5,570 nucleotides of DNA from an uncultured beta proteobacterium (GTDB lineage Bacteria; Pseudomonadota; Gammaproteobacteria; Burkholderiales; Burkholderiaceae_C), in the NCBI GenBank assembly GCA_903859265.1, contig CAIOLZ010000377.1:1-5570 (forward strand), written 5' to 3'. Shown here piece after piece: positions 1 through 5,570 of this stretch. A model generated the notes under the pieces. That model made no database searches, had not been told where the DNA came from, and was given only the letters and a program-made list of their open reading frames with translations. The first letter of the stretch is position 1. Every line of letters begins with the position of its first letter. The position numbers were made by a program, and so were the translations under genes.

Positions 1-838
1 CTTCCTTGCTGCAAGTCGCGCCCTGCTGCGCCGCCTGCTCCGAGGTCGTCATGTACGGATTGACATGCGCCTCTACGCGGCCGGGCTCGTCCACGCGGGT
101 CGAGTCGATTTCAAACCAGTCCCTGGCCGAGGCATCGCCTGGCCTGCGCACAAAAGCCGTGCCGCGCACATCGGTAATGCTTTCCACCGGCTCGCGCGCC
201 GCCAAACGGTGCGCGATCTCCACAATGGCGCGCTCGGCATTGCCGTACAGCAGCAAGTCACATTTGGCGTCCACCACGACTGAGCGGCGCACCTTGTCAC
301 TCCAGTAGTCGTAATGGGCGATGCGCCGCAAGCTGCCTTCGATGCCGCCCAAAATGAGGGGGGTGTCCTTGTAAGCCTCGCGGCAACGCTGGCTATAGAC
401 AATCGCCGCACGGTCGGGGCGTTTGCCACCCACATCGCCCGGCGTGTAGGCATCATCAGTGCGGATTTTCCGGTCGGCGGTGTACCGGTTGATCATGGAA
501 TCCATATTCCCGGCGGTCACGCCCCAAAACAAATTGGGCTTGCCCAGCACCTTGAAGGCCTCGGCGCTAGTCCAGTCCGGCTGGGCGATGATGCCCACCC
601 GAAAGCCCTGGGCTTCCAGCATCCGGCCAATGACCGCCATGCCAAAGCTGGGGTGGTCCACGTAGGCGTCACCCGTGACCAACACAACATCACAACTGTC
701 CCAACCGAGCTTGTCCATCTCGGCGCGTGACATCGGCAAAAACGGCGACGTGCCGAAGCGCGCGGCCCAGTACTTTTTGTAACTGGACAGCGGCTTTGCA
801 GCGCGCGCGAAAAAAGAGACGTCAACGGGGGCGTTCAT
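1..838 (-). CDS. ygiQ: YgiQ family (UPF0313) radical SAM protein, N-terminal part, cut by window edge
   Basis: Reading the minus strand from ATG at 838-836 gives 279 uninterrupted codons up to the window edge. The product matches the N-terminal domain of YgiQ/UPF0313 proteins, which run to roughly 700 residues or more, so over half is missing. Recognisable blocks are GWDSCDVVLVTGDAYVDHPS (about residues 45-64), GVTAGNMDSMINRYTADR (106-123), GKRPDRA (138-144) and GGIEGSLRRIAHYDYWSD (164-181). These are near-identical to what I recall of E. coli YgiQ. The CxxxCxxC motif that binds the 4Fe-4S cluster and SAM lies further along in this family and is not in the window, so catalytic competence cannot be judged. 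The biochemical function is unknown. An in-frame ATG nine codons upstream (865-863) is an alternative start. I prefer 838 because family similarity begins soon after it, but neither start has a clear Shine-Dalgarno. The gene is divergent from the ABC operon and probably unrelated to it. Confidence 0.93.
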   Translation of the reverse strand, partial: MNAPVDVSFFARAAKPLSSYKKYWAARFGTSPFLPMSRAEMDKLGWDSCDVVLVTGDAYVDHPSFGMAVIGRMLEAQGFRVGIIAQPDWTSAEAFKVLGKPNLFWGVTAGNMDSMINRYTADRKIRTDDAYTPGDVGGKRPDRAAIVYSQRCREAYKDTPLILGGIEGSLRRIAHYDYWSDKVRRSVVVDAKCDLLLYGNAERAIVEIAHRLAAREPVESITDVRGTAFVRRPGDASARDWFEIDSTRVDEPGRVEAHVNPYMTTSEQAAQQGATCSKE

Positions 839-1067
839 AAGGGTACCGGGGGAATAGCCACACATTTTAAGGTCGCCGACTGCCACTGCCGGTTGAAAGG
901 GTTACTCGCAAAGGCGTCCCGAGGGCTTCGGCCACGGTAGAAACCCCAAGTCGCGCGTTACAGCGGGCATCGAAATTGCGTGCATAGGCCCGTAAAATCC
1001 AATTCGGTATTTTTAATATCTGCTTGCGAAACTTTTGCAGCAATTTCAACTCCACAAAGGAATCACT
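839..1067. promoter_or_regulatory. Divergent intergenic region between ygiQ and the ABC importer operon
   Basis: This 229-base region must contain the promoters for both flanking genes. On the plus strand the AT-rich stretch 993-1019 holds -10-like hexamers (TAAAAT at 993-998, TAATAT at 1014-1019), but none has a good TTGACA-like -35 at 16-18 bases. TTGCGT at 976-981 is only 11 bases from TAAAAT. On the minus strand a TAAAAT-like box lies near 864-869, just upstream of the ygiQ start, again without a convincing -35. I see no clear operator palindrome, riboswitch or small gene. The promoter role rests on position only. Confidence 0.35.
1056..1061 (+). promoter_or_regulatory. Shine-Dalgarno site of the solute-binding protein gene
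   Basis: AAAGGA lies six bases before the ATG at 1068 and is the best ribosome binding site in the cluster. It fixes the start at 1068, directly before the lysine-rich lipoprotein signal, rather than at the in-frame TTG at 1035. That earlier start would add eleven non-signal residues ahead of the signal peptide. Confidence 0.8.
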
Positions 1068-1910
1068 ATGAAGAAACTGCTTTTGGCAGTCGGTGTTGCG
1101 TCATTGTTGGTGGCGTGCGGCAAAAAAGAAGAAGCAGCGGCTCCGGCTGCGGCGCCAGCATCCGCGCCCGCCCCGGCTGCAGCGGCACCGGATACCTCGG
1201 TGCTGCGCATCGCCATTGACCCGACTTACGAGCCGTTTACCTTCAAGACTGCCGACGGCAAGCCAACCGGTTTCGACGTGGACATCGCCAACGCCCTGTG
1301 TGACCAGATGAAACGCAAGTGCGAATTTGTGGAACAGGTCTGGGACAGCATGATTCCCGGCCTGAACGCCAAGAAATACGACGTCATCATCTCCTCCATG
1401 TCGATCACCGACGAGCGCCTCAAGGAAGTCGATTTCACCGACAAGTACTACAACACCCCCAGCCGTATCGTGCTGAAAAAAGGCACAAAATTTACCGATG
1501 CCGCGTCCATCAAGGGCAAAAAGATCGGTGTCCTGAAGGGCAGCACCCAGGAAAAATACGCCCTGGGCGACCTCAAGCCTGCCGGCGTGGTGGTGAACTC
1601 TTACGAAGCGCAGGACCAGGTTTACCTGGACATCAAATCGGGCCGCCTCGATGGCACCGTGGCAGACTTCATGGAAGTCACCGGTGGTTTCCTGTCCAAA
1701 CCTGAAGGCGCCAAATACGAGTTGGTCGGCCCTGATCTGAAGGAACCCAAATACTTCGGATACGGCGCCGGCATCGCACTGCGCAAAGGCGAAGACAAGC
1801 TCAAGGCCGACCTGAATGACGCCATCAAGGCGATTCGCGCTTCGGGTACCTACAAGACCATCGCTGACAAGTATTTCGCCAAATTCAACATTGACGTGTA
1901 CGGCGAATAA
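1068..1910 (+). CDS. Polar amino acid ABC importer, lipoprotein solute-binding protein (SBP_bac_3, LAO/HisJ-like)
   Basis: This 280-residue protein captures an amino acid in the periplasm and delivers it to the permeases. It begins with a lipoprotein signal: MKK, a hydrophobic stretch, then the lipobox LVAC with Cys17 as lipidated residue and Gly at +2. An Ala/Pro-rich tether follows (about 19-44), then the type 3 binding domain (about 45-280). GFDVDIANALCDQM (68-81) fits the bacterial extracellular solute-binding family 3 signature. Compared from memory with the lysine/arginine/ornithine (LAO) binding protein, pocket positions are conserved: Asp51, Tyr54, Ser109, Ser110, Ser112, Arg117, Thr160 and Asp200. 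The disulfide pair Cys78/Cys85 is also present. The LAO Phe52 position, which stacks on the side chain, is Trp93 here. This points to a cationic or similar polar amino acid, but exact specificity cannot be read. It is first in the operon, and a terminator follows 26 bases after its stop. Confidence 0.95.
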   Translation: MKKLLLAVGVASLLVACGKKEEAAAPAAAPASAPAPAAAAPDTSVLRIAIDPTYEPFTFKTADGKPTGFDVDIANALCDQMKRKCEFVEQVWDSMIPGLNAKKYDVIISSMSITDERLKEVDFTDKYYNTPSRIVLKKGTKFTDAASIKGKKIGVLKGSTQEKYALGDLKPAGVVVNSYEAQDQVYLDIKSGRLDGTVADFMEVTGGFLSKPEGAKYELVGPDLKEPKYFGYGAGIALRKGEDKLKADLNDAIKAIRASGTYKTIADKYFAKFNIDVYGE

Positions 1911-1936
1911 CAAAAGTTCAACCGGCAGCTTTGAAT

Positions 1937-1976
1937 AAAACGGTAGCGTGCAGTGACTGTGCGCTGCCGTTTTTTT
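1937..1976 (+). terminator. Intrinsic terminator/attenuator hairpin between binding-protein and permease genes
   Basis: Bases 1937-1953 pair with 1957-1973 around a three-base loop (TGA, 1954-1956). The stem of 17 pairs includes three G-U pairs and is followed by a T run (seven T, 1970-1976). This has the form of a Rho-independent terminator on the plus strand. The same-strand permease starts only 17 bases after the T run with no room for a normal promoter, so the hairpin is more likely a partial terminator that keeps the binding protein in excess over the membrane complex, as is common in ABC importer operons. It could also protect the 3' end of the upstream mRNA. Confidence 0.85.
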
Positions 1977-1992
1977 ATGCCATGACGCCTCC

Positions 1993-2679
1993 ATGAACTC
2001 GTATTACGTTGCCATTTTGCAGGGTTCGGTGTTGACCGTTGGCGTGTCGTTGCTGGCATTGCTGGTGTCCATCGTGCTGGGTCTTGTTGGCGCTGCCGCC
2101 AAGCTCTCCGGCCGGCCGGTGCTGGTCGGCATTGCGACGATCTACACCACGGTAATTCGCGGCGTACCGGACCTGGTGGTCATGTTGCTGGTGTTTTATG
2201 GCGGCACCATCGGCATCAACCATTTGCTGGAAATTTCAGGCAGCAAAAGCACTATAGATATCAATCCGTTTTTCGCCGGCGTTTTGACCATCGGTTTCAT
2301 TTACGGCGCCTACATGGTGGAGACTTTTCGTGGTGCGATTCTGGCCATTCCCAAAGGCCAGATGGAAGCCGCATGGGCGTTTGGAATGGGCCGCACCCAG
2401 GCGTTTCTGCGCATCACGGCGCCCCAAATGGTGCGTTATGCGCTTCCAGGCTTTACCAACAACTGGCTGGTGTTGATCAAGGCAACCGCACTCGTCAGCC
2501 TGATTGGGCTCAAAGAAATGACTTATCTGGCCAAGCAGGCCAGCGCCGCGACCCGCTCGCCTTTTGCCTTCTTTTTGTTCACTGCCGCGCTGTTTTTGAT
2601 CTACACCACGGTTTCTCTTTATGCCCTGCGCAAGCTCAATGCGCGTTACAGCCTAGGTACCAGGCGGGGGCAACTGTAA
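1993..2679 (+). CDS. Polar amino acid ABC importer permease 1 (HisQ/ArtQ-like)
   Basis: This 228-residue inner-membrane protein is one half of the translocation channel and matches the usual HisQ length. Hydrophobic segments occur at about 10-35, 55-75, 92-112, 150-172 and 190-212, in line with the five-helix His/Mal-type permease fold. The cytoplasmic coupling loop with the EAA motif is intact: GQMEAAWAFGMGRTQ at 122-136, with Glu125, Ala126, Ala127 and invariant Gly131, then a proline at 144. This loop contacts the ATPase. The segment RGVPDLVVMLLVFYG (56-70) is also typical of HisQ. The start at 1993 gives the expected N-terminus, and no earlier in-frame start exists. It has no Shine-Dalgarno and sits directly behind the terminator hairpin, so initiation may be weak or coupled. 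Its stop overlaps the next gene's start. Confidence 0.94.
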   Translation: MNSYYVAILQGSVLTVGVSLLALLVSIVLGLVGAAAKLSGRPVLVGIATIYTTVIRGVPDLVVMLLVFYGGTIGINHLLEISGSKSTIDINPFFAGVLTIGFIYGAYMVETFRGAILAIPKGQMEAAWAFGMGRTQAFLRITAPQMVRYALPGFTNNWLVLIKATALVSLIGLKEMTYLAKQASAATRSPFAFFLFTAALFLIYTTVSLYALRKLNARYSLGTRRGQL

Positions 2680-3392
2680 TGAAGTGGTATGTCATCTTCG
2701 AGCCGCAAAACCTGCAGCTCTACGCCACCGGCATTGTCACCACACTGGGGTTATTGTTTTCTTCGCTGGGTGTGGGCGCGGTGTTGGCGCTGGTGTTTGC
2801 GCTGGCGCTGACAGGGCCCTGGCGCTGGTTACGCCATCTTGTCGGGCTCTACACCTATGTGGTGCGCGGTACGCCGCTTTTGATTCAGGTTTACCTGATT
2901 TATTACGGTCTGGGCCAGCTGGAATGGATCCAGGCGCGCTGGGACGATGTCTGGCCCTGGACTTACTTCAAACAACCTTTTTTCTGCGCCCTGCTCGCCT
3001 TCAGTCTCAACACCGCGGGCTACACCGCAGAAATGCTGGCCGGCGCCATCCGCGAGACCAATGCTGGTGAGCTCGAAGCCGCTCAGGCCTTTGGCATGAC
3101 GCGCTTTCAAGTCATGCGTCGCATCGTTTTACCCAGCGCCATGCGCCGAGCGCTGCCCGCTTACAGCAATGAAGTCGTCATGATGCTCCAAAGCACCAGC
3201 CTGGCCAGCGCCGTACCCAGCATGCTCGATGTCACCGCAGCAGCCAGCCGCGTTTATTCAGATTACTACCTGCCATTTGAGGCCTATATCGCGGCCGCAG
3301 CGATTTACCTGTTAGCGTCCTTCTGCCTGATTGGCGTTTTCCGATTGGCAGAAAAATACTTTTTGGCCTACCTGGCTCCCCGAAGAAACTAG
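2679..3392 (+). CDS. Polar amino acid ABC importer permease 2 (HisM/ArtM-like)
   Basis: This 237-residue inner-membrane protein is the partner of the preceding permease. The ATG shares one base with the TAA of the first permease (TAATG, 2677-2681), a strong sign of translational coupling and equal stoichiometry. A G-rich GGCGGGGG (2663-2670) lies eight bases upstream as a possible binding site. Hydrophobic segments fall at about 15-45, 55-78, 100-120, 160-185 and 203-225. The hallmark HisM stretch YVVRGTPLLIQVYLIYYG (60-77) is present. The EAA loop is intact (ELEAAQAFGMTR at 131-142, with Gly139, then LP at 151-152). The reading frame is open further upstream to 2373, but that part lies inside the first permease and has no family similarity. 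Four bases separate its stop from the hydrolase start. Confidence 0.94.
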   Translation: MKWYVIFEPQNLQLYATGIVTTLGLLFSSLGVGAVLALVFALALTGPWRWLRHLVGLYTYVVRGTPLLIQVYLIYYGLGQLEWIQARWDDVWPWTYFKQPFFCALLAFSLNTAGYTAEMLAGAIRETNAGELEAAQAFGMTRFQVMRRIVLPSAMRRALPAYSNEVVMMLQSTSLASAVPSMLDVTAAASRVYSDYYLPFEAYIAAAAIYLLASFCLIGVFRLAEKYFLAYLAPRRN

Positions 3393-3396
3393 CGCC

Positions 3397-4527
3397 ATGC
3401 AACGCAACGATCACACCCTACTGTCACAAAGCTTTGGAAGCCGCAAGACGATCACCAGCTTTCACTTCGGCACGCCAGGCCGGGGCAAAAAAATCTATAT
3501 CCAGGCCAGCCTGCATGCCGAAGAGCTGCCCGGCATGCTGGTGGCCTATCACCTGCGACCCATGCTGGAAGCATCGGAAGCGGCGGGTCAGATTGCCGGA
3601 CAAATCACTCTGGTTCCGGTCGCCAATCCGATCGGTCTGGCGCAACGCCTGGACCACAAACCAATGGGCCGGTTTGAACTGGATACGTCCGAGAACTTCA
3701 ACCGCCATTACCCCGATCTGGCCGCAGCTGTGATGCCCAACGTCAAGGGTAAATTGGGCACGGACGGCGCAGCCAATGTCGCCACCGTGCGCCAGGCCAT
3801 GGCCAGCTATTTGCAGCAATGGGCACCCGCCACCGAACTTCAAAGCATGCGCAAAACCCTGCTCACACTCGCTCACGACGCCGACATCGTGCTCGATCTG
3901 CACTGCGATTGCGAAGCGGTGATGCATTTCTACTGCGAGGAAAGTTGCTGGCCGGAACTGGAGCCGATTGCCCGCTTTGTGGGCAGCGAGGCGATTTTGC
4001 TGGCCAAGGATTCGGGCGGTGGGCCGATTGACGAATGCCTCTCAGGCGCGTGGTGGAGGCTGGCCGATGCCCTCAAAGCTTCGGGTGACACCAGCCCCAT
4101 TCCCCAGGGCTGTTGCACCACCACGATCGAACTGCGTGGCGAGACCGAAGTGAACCATGCCTACGCGATGCAGGACGCACGAGCCATCTTTGCCTATTTG
4201 GAGTACATCGGGGTGTTGCAAACCGGGCACCGACCAGCCCTGCCCGCAGCGAAATGCCAACCCACTCCGTTGGCAGGTTCCGAGACTTTGCGCGCGCCGG
4301 TGCCCGGCGTTGTGGTCTTTGCCGCCGAGCCAGGCGCGCGATTGAAGGCAGGCGATCTGGTCGCTGAGATGATCAACCCGATCACCCTTGAGTCCTGCAA
4401 AGTGAGCGCGTCGGTAGAGGGTATCTTTTACGCGCGCATTCGCGATCGCTACGTCACTGCCGGCTGTGAAATCGGCAAGATTGCCGGTGCGGTTCCGTTT
4501 CGCACTGGCTTGCTACTGGGGAACTGA
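3397..4527 (+). CDS. Succinylglutamate desuccinylase/aspartoacylase family zinc hydrolase (M14-like), in transporter operon
   Basis: This 376-residue protein probably hydrolyses the amide of an N-acyl amino acid or similar compound in the cytoplasm; no signal peptide is visible. Zinc ligands fit the AstE/AspA family: HAEE at 40-43 (His40, Glu43) and LDLHCD at 166-171 (His169). NFNR (100-103) supplies the substrate-binding Asn-Arg pair, and Glu245 in TIELRGE is the likely catalytic base. A C-terminal part (about 298-365, beginning RAPVPGVVVF) resembles the biotinyl/lipoyl-like barrel of longer family members, but has no modifiable lysine in the right hairpin. It is longer than classical AstE or AspA, so it is neither by size, and the substrate is unknown. 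The start at 3397 follows the permease stop by four bases, with GAAGAAA (3382-3388) as a weak binding site; an in-frame ATG at 3331 would overlap the permease. Its place between permease and ATPase suggests it processes the imported compound. Confidence 0.88.
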   Translation: MQRNDHTLLSQSFGSRKTITSFHFGTPGRGKKIYIQASLHAEELPGMLVAYHLRPMLEASEAAGQIAGQITLVPVANPIGLAQRLDHKPMGRFELDTSENFNRHYPDLAAAVMPNVKGKLGTDGAANVATVRQAMASYLQQWAPATELQSMRKTLLTLAHDADIVLDLHCDCEAVMHFYCEESCWPELEPIARFVGSEAILLAKDSGGGPIDECLSGAWWRLADALKASGDTSPIPQGCCTTTIELRGETEVNHAYAMQDARAIFAYLEYIGVLQTGHRPALPAAKCQPTPLAGSETLRAPVPGVVVFAAEPGARLKAGDLVAEMINPITLESCKVSASVEGIFYARIRDRYVTAGCEIGKIAGAVPFRTGLLLGN

Positions 4528-4565
4528 TTGCGCTATCACTCAAGCATTCTCCTATCCGACGCACC

Positions 4566-5342
4566 ATGACCTCCAAACCACTCAAACTTCAAGTCGAAAA
4601 CATCCATAAAAGCTTTGGCGCCAACGAGGTGTTGAAAGGGGTCTCACTATCCGCCTACGCCGGTGACGTCATCAGCATCATTGGCAGTTCAGGCTCCGGA
4701 AAAAGCACTTTTTTACGCTGTATCAACTTGCTGGAAAAGCCCCATCAGGGCCGCATCAACGTCGCCGGTGAAGAACTTAAACTGCTCCCCTCCAAATCCG
4801 GCGAACTCGAGGCGGCGGACCCCAAGCAACTGCAGCACCTGCGCACCAAACTGGCGATGGTGTTTCAGCATTTCAATTTGTGGGCGCACATGACCGTGCT
4901 GCAAAACATCATTGAAACTCCGGTGCATGTGCTGGGTGTACCCAAAGATGTGGCGGTTGAGACTGCCCGCAAATACCTGGCTAAAGTAGGCTTGAATGGC
5001 GTCGAAGAACGCTACCCGGCGCACATGAGCGGCGGGCAGCAACAGCGTGTTGCTATCGCCAGGGCGCTGGCGGTAGAGCCTGAAGTCATGTTGTTTGACG
5101 AACCCACCAGTGCACTCGATCCCGAACTGGTGTCCGAAGTTTTAAAGGTTATGAAAACTCTGGCCCAGGAAGGCCGCACCATGGTAGTGGTAACCCATGA
5201 AATGGGTTTTGCCCGCGAAGTAGCCAACCACCTGATCTTCCTGCACAAGGGATTGATCGAAGAACAGGGCATCCCCTCCGAGGTGCTGGCGCGGCCTAAA
5301 AGTGAACGTTTAGCCCAGTTTCTATCGGGGAGCCTGAAGTAG
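4566..5342 (+). CDS. Polar amino acid ABC importer ATPase (HisP/GlnQ-like)
   Basis: This 258-residue cytoplasmic protein hydrolyses ATP to drive the importer and would act as a homodimer on the two permeases. All motifs are present: Walker A GSSGSGKST (40-48), Q-loop Gln101 in VFQHFNLW, ABC signature MSGGQQQR (154-161, Met in place of the usual Leu), Walker B VMLFDEP (174-180), D-loop SALD (182-185) and switch His211 in VTHEMGF. The insertion between the first strands and the Q-loop (about 70-95) and the closing SEVLARPKSERLAQFL segment (238-253) are typical of HisP, which has about 257 residues. A 38-base gap with no terminator separates it from the hydrolase. No Shine-Dalgarno is visible before the ATG, although the N-terminus fits the family. 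It is last in the transporter set; a chrA-like gene starts 21 bases later. Confidence 0.96.
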   Translation: MTSKPLKLQVENIHKSFGANEVLKGVSLSAYAGDVISIIGSSGSGKSTFLRCINLLEKPHQGRINVAGEELKLLPSKSGELEAADPKQLQHLRTKLAMVFQHFNLWAHMTVLQNIIETPVHVLGVPKDVAVETARKYLAKVGLNGVEERYPAHMSGGQQQRVAIARALAVEPEVMLFDEPTSALDPELVSEVLKVMKTLAQEGRTMVVVTHEMGFAREVANHLIFLHKGLIEEQGIPSEVLARPKSERLAQFLSGSLK

Positions 5343-5363
5343 TAACCCGGCACTCAAGGCACC

Positions 5364-5570
5364 ATGAAGTCACGGCCACAATCCTTATCCGACCTGTTTT
5401 GGTCCTTTTCCATACTTGCATTGCAAGGTTTTGGCGGCGTACTGGCCGTGGTGCAGCGTGAGCTGGTGGAAAAAAAACAATGGCTGACGGAACAGCAGTT
5501 CGTGGAAGACTGAGCAGTTGCGCAGATTTTGCCAGGGCCCAATGTCGTCAACCTGTCGTTGATGATTGGC
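5364..5570 (+). pseudogene. chrA: Chromate transporter (ChrA family), 5' part, interrupted by in-frame TGA at codon 50
   Basis: From ATG at 5364 the frame reads 49 codons of ChrA-like sequence, then TGA (5511-5513), then 19 more codons of ChrA-like sequence to the window edge. Before the stop come LFWSFSILALQGFGGVLAVV (11-30, first membrane segment with the FGG motif) and QWLTEQQFVED (39-49). After it come AVAQILPGPNVVNLSLMIG (51-69, with the PGP motif). In the family as I know it the residue after the ED pair is normally Trp, so TGG to TGA is the simplest explanation. The frame does not change across the stop, so this is a substitution and not an indel. Intact members are CHR-family membrane proteins that export chromate. 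I cannot see whether this is the short two-gene form or the long form. AAGG (5356-5359) is a close-set ribosome binding site. The gene may be dead, or the stop may be a sequencing error. Confidence 0.82.

Noticed and set aside
6..730. Plus-strand open frames at 6-308 and 314-730, and minus-strand frames at 73-456 and 517-825
   Set aside because: All lie over the ygiQ coding region, whose minus-strand frame starting at 838 is clearly the real one by family similarity.
867..1055. Minus-strand 62-codon open frame in the divergent intergenic region
   Set aside because: No family resemblance and no ribosome binding site that I can see; it covers the probable promoter of the ABC operon.
1035..1067. 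Upstream TTG start for the binding protein
   Set aside because: The AAAGGA site is six bases before the ATG at 1068, and that ATG gives a normal lipoprotein signal peptide.
1101..1994. Minus-strand open frame of 297 codons opposite the binding-protein gene
   Set aside because: It is the reverse shadow of a well-supported gene, has Phe- and Val-rich composition without any recognisable domain, and runs across the terminator hairpin.
2373..2678. Upstream extension of the second permease
   Set aside because: The extension is out-of-frame sequence of the first permease. The TAATG junction at 2677-2681 is the normal start.
4288..4500. C-terminal part of the hydrolase as a true biotin or lipoyl attachment domain
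   Set aside because: The segment resembles the barrel fold, but the turn equivalent to the attachment site reads EMINPI without a lysine, so covalent modification is unlikely.
5470..5477. Run of eight A in chrA as a frameshift or phase-variation site
   Set aside because: The reading frame is ChrA-like before and after the run, so no shift is needed; it simply encodes part of Glu-Lys-Lys.
5511..5513. TGA in chrA as a selenocysteine codon
   Set aside because: The family position is Trp rather than Cys, and I see no SECIS-like hairpin in the 57 bases that follow. A nonsense change or read error is simpler.

Overview
The window looks like chromosome of a Gram-negative bacterium, most likely a betaproteobacterium of the order Burkholderiales and possibly Comamonadaceae. 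The reasons are the moderately high GC content, the codon choice, the Ala/Pro-rich linker after a lipoprotein signal, and the style of the YgiQ and ChrA proteins. The taxon is an inference from general familiarity, not from a database comparison.

Layout. Bases 1-838 hold the N-terminal 279 codons of a YgiQ-family (UPF0313) radical SAM protein on the minus strand, cut by the window edge. A 229-base divergent intergenic region (839-1067) follows. It must carry the promoters for both directions, but no textbook promoter is visible. From 1068 to 5342 there is a plus-strand cluster encoding a complete polar amino acid ABC importer of the HisJ/LAO-HisQ-HisM-HisP type: a lipid-anchored solute-binding protein (1068-1910), an intrinsic terminator hairpin (1937-1976), two permeases that overlap at TAATG (1993-2679 and 2679-3392), an M14-type zinc hydrolase of the succinylglutamate desuccinylase/aspartoacylase family (3397-4527), and the ATPase (4566-5342). 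The window ends in the first 69 codons of a chromate transporter (chrA, from 5364), which carries an in-frame TGA at codon 50.

How it works together. The binding protein captures a polar, probably cationic, amino acid or related compound in the periplasm. The two permeases form the membrane channel and the ATPase drives import. The hydrolase, placed between the second permease and the ATPase, probably cleaves an amide in the imported compound or a derivative of it. The hairpin after the binding-protein gene probably sets a high ratio of binding protein to membrane complex by letting only part of the transcription through.

The points most worth a second look are the nonsense codon in chrA, where the reading frame is ChrA-like on both sides of the stop, and the hydrolase embedded in the importer operon, which suggests an uncharacterised uptake-and-deacylation route. 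I saw no CRISPR array, insertion sequence, tRNA, rRNA or phage signal.
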